Source: CAZOMR01 sp964580655
GTDB lineage: Bacteria; RBG-13-61-14; CAZOMR01
Direction of reading: 5' to 3'
Assembly (NCBI GenBank): GCA_964580655.1
Contig: CAZOMR010000230.1
Span: forward strand, 1-5,219
Length of the DNA stretch: 5,219 nt
The translations under genes and the position numbers were made by a program. Position 1 is the stretch's first letter. Every line of letters starts with the position of its first letter. This document shows positions 1-5,219 of the stretch, in pieces. Below the pieces are notes generated by a model, which saw only the letters and a list, made by a program, of their open reading frames with translations, searched no databases and had not been told where the DNA came from.

Positions 1-48
1 GATCCGGAGGGAATTCTTGACAGGTTAACAGGGTTCTGGTATTCATAG
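1..48 (+). CDS. Possible C-terminal end of an upstream protein (partial)
   Basis: Frame 1 is open from the window edge to a TAG at 46-48 and gives DPEGILDRLTGFWYS, which has the look of an ordinary protein C-terminus. The other two + frames close earlier, at TGA 18-20 and TAA 26-28. If real, it ends 30 bp before the GTG of the symporter gene and would be the previous gene of the same operon. Fifteen codons are too few to identify a family, and an open stretch this short can occur by chance. The competing reading is that this DNA is a promoter region, because a perfect TTGACA lies inside it. Confidence 0.3.
   Translation, partial: DPEGILDRLTGFWYS
17..45 (+). promoter_or_regulatory. Possible sigma-70 type promoter (weak -10)
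   Basis: TTGACA at 17-22 matches the -35 consensus exactly. A 17-bp spacer leads to TATTCA at 40-45, which matches only three of six -10 positions (TAT) but is preceded by TGG at 37-39, an extended -10 arrangement. Transcription would start near 52, leaving a short leader before the GTG at 79. The site overlaps the possible end of an upstream coding region, so it may be chance or an internal operon promoter. No operator palindrome is clear around it. Confidence 0.3.
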
Positions 49-64
49 GCGAGTTAAATCCTGT

Positions 65-73
65 GGGGAGGGA
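65..73 (+). promoter_or_regulatory. Ribosome binding site fixing the GTG start of the symporter
   Basis: A purine-rich GGGGAGGGA lies about 5-8 nt before GTG 79-81. An in-frame TAA at 55-57 prevents a longer protein. There is no ATG, GTG or TTG between that stop and 79, so this site and the GTG together decide the start. Confidence 0.75.
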
Positions 74-78
74 TTTTC

Positions 79-1686
79 GTGGTTGAATTCGCTTTGATTG
101 ACTGGGTATGGGTAGGCCTTTTCATCATCTTGATGATCGGGTGCGGCGTGCTTTTCTACCGGCTTGGAAAGCGCTCGGAATCGGACTTTTTTCTTGCAGG
201 CCGGGGCCTGCCATGGTGGCTTCCGGCAACCTCGGTCTATGCCACGCACACGGCCACGGATACCCCTATGTGGATCACCGGGTGTATCTACAAATGGGGT
301 ATGCGCGGGATATGGTTTCCGTTTTTCTCGGCATGGTGTGCTATCAGCGCGTTTATCTCCAGCCGCATCTTCCGCCGGTCCATGGCCATGAGCCAGGCCG
401 AGTGGCAGAACCTGCGTTACTCCGGGATGGGCGCGGAACTGCTCAGAGGCTGGCTCGGAGGGTGGCAGACCTTCATGAACATGTTTGTGCTTGCATGGGT
501 GAGCGCGGCCATGGGCAAGGTTTGCGTCTACCTTTTCGGCTGGCCTAGCTGGGTCGGGGTCACGCTCTTCACATCCATCTGCGCTATCTATGTTCTCACC
601 GCGGGCTACTGGGGCGTGATAATGGCGGACTTCCAGCAGGGCGTGATAGCGTTCATCATCATCACCCTGGTCTCGCTCTGGGGCATCCATGCCGCAGGCG
701 GAGCCCACGAGATAGTGAGCAAGCTGAATGAGATGGGTCAGGGATGGCGAATTAACCCATTTCACTTCGACGGATTCTTCGGGATAGACCAGGACAAGTT
801 CTACTGGGCGGATTTTCTCACATTGCTTGTCATGGCCACATTCGGCGGGTTCGGCATGGGCAACTTTATAGACTGGTACCCTGAGGCCCAGCGGATTCAA
901 TCCGCGAAGACTGTGCGGGATGCATCATATAGCATCTGGGCCGGCGGGATAATGGCCATATTCCGGAACTCCTTCTGGGCAGTGTCCATCCTGGCCTTCT
1001 TCGTCATGTTTCCAATGATTGATGATGTACATGAATACGAGATGGGCTGGTTCAGGCTGGGTTTCGAGAACTTGCCGGCCGGCATGATCGGAGTTTTCTT
1101 TGCCTCGCTTGTTGCCATTCACCTGTCCACCATTTCCACACACCTGAACCTGGGCGCGCTTTATGCCACGCGAGACCTTTATCATCATTACATCAACCCG
1201 CAGGCCTCTGAAGGGCGGCTTGTCTGGGTGGGCCGGCTGAACACCCTGTTGCTTCTCATCGGGTCCTTCATTCTCGGGTTGAGCATGAAAAGCATCACCG
1301 AGTGGCTTATCTTTGCGCTGTGGCTACAGGCCGCGGGGATATGGGTGCCCTCAATCCTCCAGGTTATCTGGTGGAGGTTCAACTCATGGGCTTACCTTTC
1401 TTCATGGATAGCAAACCTGGTGATGAGCTGGCTCGTGGTCTGGGTCATGCCGGCCCTGGGGCTTTTCCCCGAGTTGCCTAACTACATCAACTTCTGGATA
1501 CTAGCCGTGCTTGTCGGGCTGGTCTACTTGCCGATCACATACCTTACCAGGCCCGATGACATGGATCACCTTGTCCGATACTATGTCCAGGCCAGGCCTA
1601 TCGGGTTCTGGGGCCCGGTTCGGAAGGAGGCCATAAAGCGAGGTTTGATCACGGTTGAAGGCGAACTGGTTACGGAGGACAAGTAA
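79..1686 (+). CDS. Sodium:solute symporter (SSS family), probably sugar uptake
   Basis: This is a Na+-coupled secondary transporter of the inner membrane, 535 residues, a normal length for the SSS family (PutP, vSGLT). About 13 hydrophobic helices can be picked out, roughly at 8-27, 45-70, 76-95, 130-152, 157-175, 184-205, 244-265, 285-311, 332-357, 386-401, 407-430, 438-460 and 470-489. Family signatures are the FFLAGRGLPWW segment at 37-47 and the ATDTPMW stretch at 59-65, whose D61 and W65 line up with the essential DxxxW of PutP (Asp55). S350-T351 in LSTISTHLN match the Na2-site Ser-Thr of PutP (340/341). ATRDLYHHYINP at 363-374 resembles the usual conserved segment after that helix, and WYPEAQRIQSAK sits at 266-277. 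The substrate cannot be read from sequence. The secreted sugar-active enzyme in the same operon suggests a mono- or disaccharide. The GTG start is fixed by an upstream in-frame stop. Two small membrane protein genes follow at once. Confidence 0.93.
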   Translation: MVEFALIDWVWVGLFIILMIGCGVLFYRLGKRSESDFFLAGRGLPWWLPATSVYATHTATDTPMWITGCIYKWGMRGIWFPFFSAWCAISAFISSRIFRRSMAMSQAEWQNLRYSGMGAELLRGWLGGWQTFMNMFVLAWVSAAMGKVCVYLFGWPSWVGVTLFTSICAIYVLTAGYWGVIMADFQQGVIAFIIITLVSLWGIHAAGGAHEIVSKLNEMGQGWRINPFHFDGFFGIDQDKFYWADFLTLLVMATFGGFGMGNFIDWYPEAQRIQSAKTVRDASYSIWAGGIMAIFRNSFWAVSILAFFVMFPMIDDVHEYEMGWFRLGFENLPAGMIGVFFASLVAIHLSTISTHLNLGALYATRDLYHHYINPQASEGRLVWVGRLNTLLLLIGSFILGLSMKSITEWLIFALWLQAAGIWVPSILQVIWWRFNSWAYLSSWIANLVMSWLVVWVMPALGLFPELPNYINFWILAVLVGLVYLPITYLTRPDDMDHLVRYYVQARPIGFWGPVRKEAIKRGLITVEGELVTEDK

Positions 1687-1688
1687 TC

Positions 1689-2015
1689 ATGGGCATTTTC
1701 AAGAAGGATTGGACTCCGGCGCAGGCAGAGGAGTGGACATATCACGACATTTTGGCCTCGGGTTTTTCTGCGCTCTCTTACCTGCTTGTTGCGGTAGGTG
1801 TTGCTGGAGCCTTGCTGTTAGAGTGGTGGGGGTTTGTTACTCTCGGGATCGGGATAGTGTGCATAATCCTGATGTTCAAGGTGATAGACCCGAAGCTCAA
1901 GGCCATATCCTCGGAGTTCGAGGAGCGAGAGCGGGAGTTCCTGGACCATGTGGAGAAAATAGTTCGCTGGGAGTCCGAGGGATCTGGAGGAGATACTGAT
2001 GGAGATAAGTCCTGA
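1689..2015 (+). CDS. Small two-helix membrane protein, candidate symporter subunit
   Basis: I do not recognise a named family. The protein has 108 residues. A polar N-terminus (KKDWTPAQAEEWTYHD, residues 5-20) is followed by two hydrophobic helices at about 21-44 and 47-65. A strongly charged, probably helical tail (FEEREREFLDHVEKIVRWE, about 77-95) and a Gly/Asp-rich end follow. A two-helix hairpin with both ends in the cytoplasm is the simplest topology. GGAGG at 1674-1678, inside the end of the symporter gene, lies 10 nt before the ATG. The gene begins 2 bp after the symporter stop and overlaps the next gene by 17 bp. Small membrane proteins encoded beside SSS carriers are known (YjcH/DUF485 with ActP, DUF4212 proteins), so a structural or regulatory role with the carrier is my inference. 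Nothing catalytic is visible. Confidence 0.85.
   Translation: MGIFKKDWTPAQAEEWTYHDILASGFSALSYLLVAVGVAGALLLEWWGFVTLGIGIVCIILMFKVIDPKLKAISSEFEEREREFLDHVEKIVRWESEGSGGDTDGDKS
1986..1992 (+). promoter_or_regulatory. Internal ribosome binding site for the second small membrane gene
   Basis: GGAGGAG lies inside the end of the previous coding region, 6-8 nt before ATG 1999-2001. Initiation therefore happens while ribosomes are finishing the gene that ends at 2015, and the two products are probably translationally coupled. Confidence 0.75.
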
Positions 2016-2319
2016 GGCTACAGGCAAGATACTGGGCATGGTCATGGCCTACGGGGTCAGTTCGCTTGGCCTGCTTCTTGCCTATGTAAACTACCGCAAA
2101 CGCATAGTCAAGGCGGAGGTGATCTTTACGACCCGCGCCAGGATTATTATCGGTGTGATTGTTACTGTCGCTGTGGCAAGCGTGATTGTTGTCGGGGTCC
2201 TGGCAGGCGAAGCCTCGGTCTCCGGGGTGGTTGTGCCCGTGCTGATATTTGCATTTTCATTTCTCGTGACATGGCTCTTGTATCGCCACTTTACGCGTCA
2301 GATGGGAGATGAGCAGTGA
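1999..2319 (+). CDS. Small three-helix membrane protein of unknown family
   Basis: The product is 106 residues and I do not recognise it. It has three hydrophobic helices at about 10-31, 47-69 and 74-95. A basic loop (NYRKRIVKAE, 31-40) separates the first two, and the short tail YRHFTRQMGDEQ is mixed-charge. By the positive-inside rule, the 31-46 loop and the C-terminus would both be basic, so the orientation is ambiguous unless one of the later two helices does not fully cross. No catalytic or metal-binding motif is visible. The gene overlaps its upstream neighbour by 17 bp and its downstream neighbour by 4 bp (GTGA), so it sits physically and translationally between the transporter pair and the exported enzyme. 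Candidate roles are a second transporter subunit, or a membrane partner of the exported enzyme. Both are inference. Confidence 0.83.
   Translation: MEISPEATGKILGMVMAYGVSSLGLLLAYVNYRKRIVKAEVIFTTRARIIIGVIVTVAVASVIVVGVLAGEASVSGVVVPVLIFAFSFLVTWLLYRHFTRQMGDEQ
2304..2308 (+). promoter_or_regulatory. Ribosome binding site fixing the GTG start of the exported enzyme
   Basis: GGGAG ends 7 nt before GTG 2316-2318. An in-frame TGA at 2310-2312 rules out any earlier start. The GTG overlaps the stop of the preceding gene as GTGA, a classic coupling arrangement. Confidence 0.75.
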
Positions 2320-5069
2320 GCACATCAGCTAGTTTAATAATTTTTTTTTCCTTTCTTCTGTCTTTTGCGGTTGTTGGTGATCCCGCGTTTGCACGTGAAA
2401 GCGATCCAGGTGGGATATTCGGTCACTGGGAGTTGGATGATGCGGGTCTGCCCTGCTATCATTACACCCTGGACGAGTATTCGGACCCTGCCGCGGAATA
2501 TGATACCTCCCTGGGAAAGAGCAATGACCACTGGCACCTTGTGGGTAATGACCGGGTTGTGGCCCTGGCCTACAATCACGGCCAGGTTCTGCTTTACTCA
2601 GGCGAGCGAGGATCAAAATGGTATAACGCGCCGGATGCAAAACGCATCAGAAAGAGCGGCGGATACGGGTTCCTTCAGGAAGGCGACACCCTGCTCAGCA
2701 CCCTTTATGCACAAAGGCCTGGAGGCGCAAGCTTTGAGCGCATCTTCGGGACAGGCTATTACCAGAAGCGCATCAAGACCGATGAGTTCTCCATTGACCA
2801 GGTCATACTTGCCCCTTTTGGCGCAGACCCGTGTTGGGTCTCGCAGGTGTCCCTGACAAATAATTCCGCCCGGACCCGGAGCATTGCCTGGTATGAATAC
2901 TGGGATGTGAACCTTCTTGAATTCGGGCAGATGTTCGAGGTTTCCGGCCAGAAGAAGGATGGCAAAAAAGGAGGCTCAAGCAAATGGTTTGATTCCCTGG
3001 TGGGCTCGGTCTTTCGTCTGATGGGGCATAAAGACAAGCCTGGTGTTATATCAAAGTTTGTCTATAATTTCCTTGACGGGTACCGAAGGGGCACGACCAA
3101 AAAATTCCGCGTGAGCACAATCAGGGACGGGGATGTGCTGATTGCATCTTATCGTAATCCCGATCCACCTGTTGGCCCGGAGGAGCGGTCCCTGGTGGAT
3201 CACTACCCTCTGCCCTTTTTCCTTGCCCCGCTTGATCAGCCGCTTTTAGAGTTTGAGACCGACCGGTCAGTATTCTTCGATAAAAAGGATCGGCCCGGGC
3301 TTCGGTGTGAGAACAATCTTGTTGAAGATGCTTCTGCGAAAAAGTCCCCGGTCTGCCTGGTGATCAAGAAGAGCCTTGATCTGGCTCCCGGAGAGACCAG
3401 GACCCTGCGTTTTCTCCTGGGATACGCAGAGCCGACTGGGGCAAAGGACCTCGTTTCCAGATACAAGTCCGAGAATGACTCGCTCGGCTCCATGCAATCA
3501 GCTTGGGCACGGGTCTTGCCGGGGCTTGACCTTGAGCTGGATTGGCTTGTCCGCGAGATGCGCTGGCACGCCTACTACCTCAGAGCACTCTTCGCATATG
3601 ATGATTATTTCCAGTCATTCATTATCTCGCAGGGCTGTGTATATCAATATGGGTTAGGCATGAACATTGCGGCGCGAGACCCGCTTCAGCACATGTTGCC
3701 TATGGTATATCTCGAACCTGCGCTTGCCAGGGAGGTTCTTCGATATACTTTGTCCTCAATGGACCCGAAGGGCTTTATTGCCTATGGCATCAAGGGCATT
3801 GGCGAACGCACTGCTGGTGGGAATCCATTTCCCTCGGATACCAACCTCTATCTTATGCTGGCCATCTCCGAATATGTTCTTGCCACCAGGGACTTCGCTT
3901 TTCTTACACAAGAGCTTCCATACTATCCGATAGAGGATGGCAGGAGCGGCACTATCTTTGAGCACCTTGAGCTTGCGTTTGAGCATCAGATCAAAGATGT
4001 GGGTATAGGCAGACACGGCTTGATCAAGGCGCGGAACTCGGACTGGAATGATACTTTCATCTCCGAGGAGAAGCAGAGACATCCTGATATGTCACCCCCG
4101 ACAATTGAAAGTGAGAGCGAGTCAGTCCTGAACACTGCCATGGCCACTTATATCCTTCCATATTTCGCGGAGATGCTTGATGCCGCAGGCGAGTCCGAAT
4201 TCGCGGCCAGGGTCTCGGAGTCCGCGGAATCTTTTCAAAAGGCCCTGGCAGGGCAGTGGAACGGCCAGTGGTTCAATCGCGGCTGGGTAGCAGGAGACAT
4301 AAGGGCAGGTGGGCCTGAGCAGTTGTATATCAGTCCCCAGCCCTGGGCCATACTCGGGGGAAACCTGGACCCTGTCCGGGAGATGGCCCTGGTGGAGACA
4401 CTCTGGACCGAACTCAGCACCCGGTCGAAAATAGGCGCGCTCATGCGCTGGCCCCCTCCGGAGGCCGGTGTTCATCATCCGGGAGAGGGGACATTCGGAG
4501 GAATATGGTACTCGCTGAACATGCCCCTGATCTGGGCCTATTCGCGGGTCAAGCCGGAGCATGCCTGGGATGAGTTCCTGCACTCCACGCTGGGGAATCA
4601 TGCCATGGCCTATCCTGATCTGTGGGTCGGAATATGGAGCGGCCCGGATTCCTACAACAGCCCGAATACTCTTCGTCCCGGAATGCCCTGGGACACATTC
4701 CCCTTTATGGGAGGAATGATTGACTTTCCCGTCATGTGCGCCCATGCCCATGCCTGTCCATGGTTCTCCCTGATAAAGCTGGCCGGGGTTCAGCCCCATG
4801 GCTCAGGCTTTATCATTGACCCTAAAATTCCGAATCAGGATTTTGAAATTCAAACATCCCTGGTCTCCCTGCGAAGAAAAGGGGAAGCCCTTTCAGGAAG
4901 CATCCTGTCCTTGAATGACGGGCCTGTGAGCCTTCATGTCAGGAGTTACGGGAATCATGTCCGGTCAGGGGGGCAGGACATTCCTTCATATCGCGACGGA
5001 GATTTTCTCGTCTTTACCCTTAAAGCCCATGCTGGAAAGACGGCTGACTGGGAGATACTCTCAAGATAG
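2316..5069 (+). CDS. Exported GH94-like / GH36-type glycoside enzyme, likely hydrolase
   Basis: This 917-residue carbohydrate enzyme resembles cellobiose/chitobiose phosphorylases (GH94, clan GH-Q) but is about 100 residues longer. A signal peptide is likely: hydrophobic 7-21 and an AFA cleavage site at 24-26. The N-terminal beta-sandwich runs to about 390 and includes EYWDVN at 194-199. A Lys/Gly-rich insert follows at 213-223. The (alpha/alpha)6 barrel spans about 405-820. Its GH94-like sugar-site motifs are R454-D455-x-x-Q458, SDTNLYL at 507-513, DWND at 576-579 (the motif holding the GH94 general acid) and Q675-x-W677. The C-terminal strands contain IIDPKIP at 833-839, like the GH94 ending. 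The phosphate ligands of GH94 seem absent: the YTH region reads TFGGIW (726-731), and the later Thr region reads CAHAHACPW (808-816). I therefore favour a periplasmic or extracellular hydrolase or transglycosylase over a phosphorylase. Substrate, perhaps a beta-glucan, is unknown. Confidence 0.85.
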   Translation: MSTSASLIIFFSFLLSFAVVGDPAFARESDPGGIFGHWELDDAGLPCYHYTLDEYSDPAAEYDTSLGKSNDHWHLVGNDRVVALAYNHGQVLLYSGERGSKWYNAPDAKRIRKSGGYGFLQEGDTLLSTLYAQRPGGASFERIFGTGYYQKRIKTDEFSIDQVILAPFGADPCWVSQVSLTNNSARTRSIAWYEYWDVNLLEFGQMFEVSGQKKDGKKGGSSKWFDSLVGSVFRLMGHKDKPGVISKFVYNFLDGYRRGTTKKFRVSTIRDGDVLIASYRNPDPPVGPEERSLVDHYPLPFFLAPLDQPLLEFETDRSVFFDKKDRPGLRCENNLVEDASAKKSPVCLVIKKSLDLAPGETRTLRFLLGYAEPTGAKDLVSRYKSENDSLGSMQSAWARVLPGLDLELDWLVREMRWHAYYLRALFAYDDYFQSFIISQGCVYQYGLGMNIAARDPLQHMLPMVYLEPALAREVLRYTLSSMDPKGFIAYGIKGIGERTAGGNPFPSDTNLYLMLAISEYVLATRDFAFLTQELPYYPIEDGRSGTIFEHLELAFEHQIKDVGIGRHGLIKARNSDWNDTFISEEKQRHPDMSPPTIESESESVLNTAMATYILPYFAEMLDAAGESEFAARVSESAESFQKALAGQWNGQWFNRGWVAGDIRAGGPEQLYISPQPWAILGGNLDPVREMALVETLWTELSTRSKIGALMRWPPPEAGVHHPGEGTFGGIWYSLNMPLIWAYSRVKPEHAWDEFLHSTLGNHAMAYPDLWVGIWSGPDSYNSPNTLRPGMPWDTFPFMGGMIDFPVMCAHAHACPWFSLIKLAGVQPHGSGFIIDPKIPNQDFEIQTSLVSLRRKGEALSGSILSLNDGPVSLHVRSYGNHVRSGGQDIPSYRDGDFLVFTLKAHAGKTADWEILSR
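2341..2349 (+). repeat. Nine-T homopolymer inside the signal-peptide coding region
   Basis: Nine consecutive T bases encode parts of Ile-Phe-Phe-Ser (residues 9-12) in the hydrophobic core of the signal peptide. Loss or gain of one T would shift the frame only about ten codons into the gene. The run may reflect nothing more than Phe-rich coding, but it is the longest homopolymer I see in the window. Confidence 0.9.
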
Positions 5070-5104
5070 CCATCCTCGGGGGGCCTGCGACATCAAAGGG
5101 GGTT

Positions 5105-5219
5105 TTAGCCGTTGGCGGCTTTTTGCTCCCAGAATTCCTCCAGGCGGCCGGAGAGGTGGGGACAGCCCTGGTTAAAGGGGCACAGGGAGTTCCGCTCCCC
5201 GGAAGAAGTGCCCTTGCTC
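5105..5219 (-). CDS. C-terminal 37 residues of a convergent gene (partial)
   Basis: Read on the - strand, one frame is open from the window edge (from base 5218 downwards) to a TAA at 5107-5105. The 37 residues look like genuine protein. They contain CPFNQGCPHLSGRLEEFWEQ (residues 13-32), followed by KAANG and the stop. The two cysteines five residues apart with a nearby His could bind a metal or a cofactor, but I do not recognise the family. One alternative - frame closes within 50 bases. The other stays open but gives a low-complexity Pro/Ala/Thr-rich reading typical of shadow frames. The gene converges on the operon, leaving 35 bp between the two stop codons. The rest lies outside the window, so no function can be given. 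Confidence 0.55.
   Translation of the reverse strand, partial: SKGTSSGERNSLCPFNQGCPHLSGRLEEFWEQKAANG
5107..5124 (+). terminator. Short intrinsic terminator of the four-gene operon
   Basis: AGCCG (5107-5111), loop TTGG, and CGGCT (5116-5120) form a perfect 5-bp GC-rich stem followed by four more T bases. It lies 38 bp after the stop of the exported enzyme gene. On the - strand no T tract follows the stem, so it serves the + operon only. The stem is short, so efficiency is uncertain. It overlaps the last codons of the convergent partial gene. Confidence 0.5.

Noticed and set aside
43..900. 285-codon open frame on the - strand opposite the symporter
   Set aside because: It lies wholly opposite a well-supported SSS gene. 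Its protein is rich in His, Pro, Arg and Asp with no domain or hydrophobic pattern, as expected from a shadow of GC-biased codons.
2365..2856. 163-codon + strand frame inside the enzyme gene
   Set aside because: It is out of frame with a protein that shows clear GH94-like motifs, and its own translation has no recognisable features.
3813..3820. GCTGGTGG, identical to the E. coli Chi site
   Set aside because: A single 8-bp match inside a coding region is plausible by chance, and nothing suggests an enteric host where this sequence is the Chi signal.
4122..4799. 225-codon open frame on the - strand opposite the exported enzyme
   Set aside because: It is antisense to the conserved barrel region. 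Its composition is Gly/Arg/Pro/His-rich with no recognisable fold, so it is a shadow frame.
5078..5102. G6 and G5 runs just after the enzyme stop codon
   Set aside because: Only two G tracts are present, too few for a quadruplex, and no pairing partner or regulatory motif was seen.
4936..5175. 79-codon + strand frame crossing the end of the enzyme gene
   Set aside because: It begins inside the enzyme gene, runs through the terminator hairpin and across the better-looking convergent gene, and has an Arg/Gly/Pro-rich translation.
5185..5199. GGGAG-TTCCG-CTCCC hairpin
   Set aside because: It has a 5-bp stem with no T tract and sits within the convergent coding region, so it is more likely a coincidence than a terminator.

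Overview
The window reads as a compact bacterial gene cluster on the + strand. It is moderately GC-rich by eye, tightly packed, uses GTG as well as ATG starts, and has good Shine-Dalgarno sequences. The organism cannot be named from this sequence. A Gram-negative, perhaps deltaproteobacterial or similar environmental bacterium, is a low-confidence guess based on the secreted sugar enzyme and general protein style. No rRNA, tRNA, CRISPR array, insertion sequence or phage gene was seen.

Layout. Positions 1-78 hold a possible last 15 codons of an upstream gene (ending at 48), a promoter-like TTGACA element that overlaps it, and the ribosome binding site of the first full gene. Next come four genes in a row with almost no spacing: (1) 79-1686, a 535-residue sodium:solute symporter (SSS family); (2) 1689-2015, a 108-residue protein with two predicted membrane helices; (3) 1999-2319, a 106-residue protein with three predicted membrane helices; (4) 2316-5069, a 917-residue exported enzyme of the GH94 / GH36-type (cellobiose phosphorylase-like) fold. 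The gaps are 2 bp, a 17-bp overlap and a 4-bp overlap, so the four are almost certainly one translationally coupled operon. A short hairpin with a T tract at 5107-5124 probably ends it. On the - strand, 5219-5105 is the C-terminal end of a convergent gene with a CPFNQGC motif. Its stop codon lies at the edge of the terminator hairpin.

Working model (inference). The exported enzyme would act on a glucan or oligosaccharide outside the cytoplasm, and the SSS transporter would import the released sugar with Na+. The two small membrane proteins look like candidate subunits of the transporter. Known SSS carriers such as ActP (with YjcH, DUF485) and the DUF4212-linked symporters have one small partner; two unrelated small partners would be new to me. 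The enzyme keeps the GH94 sugar-site motifs (RDxxQ, DWND, QxW). By my hand alignment it lacks the His and Thr that bind phosphate in GH94 phosphorylases, and it carries a signal peptide. Both point to a hydrolase or transglycosylase rather than a phosphorylase.
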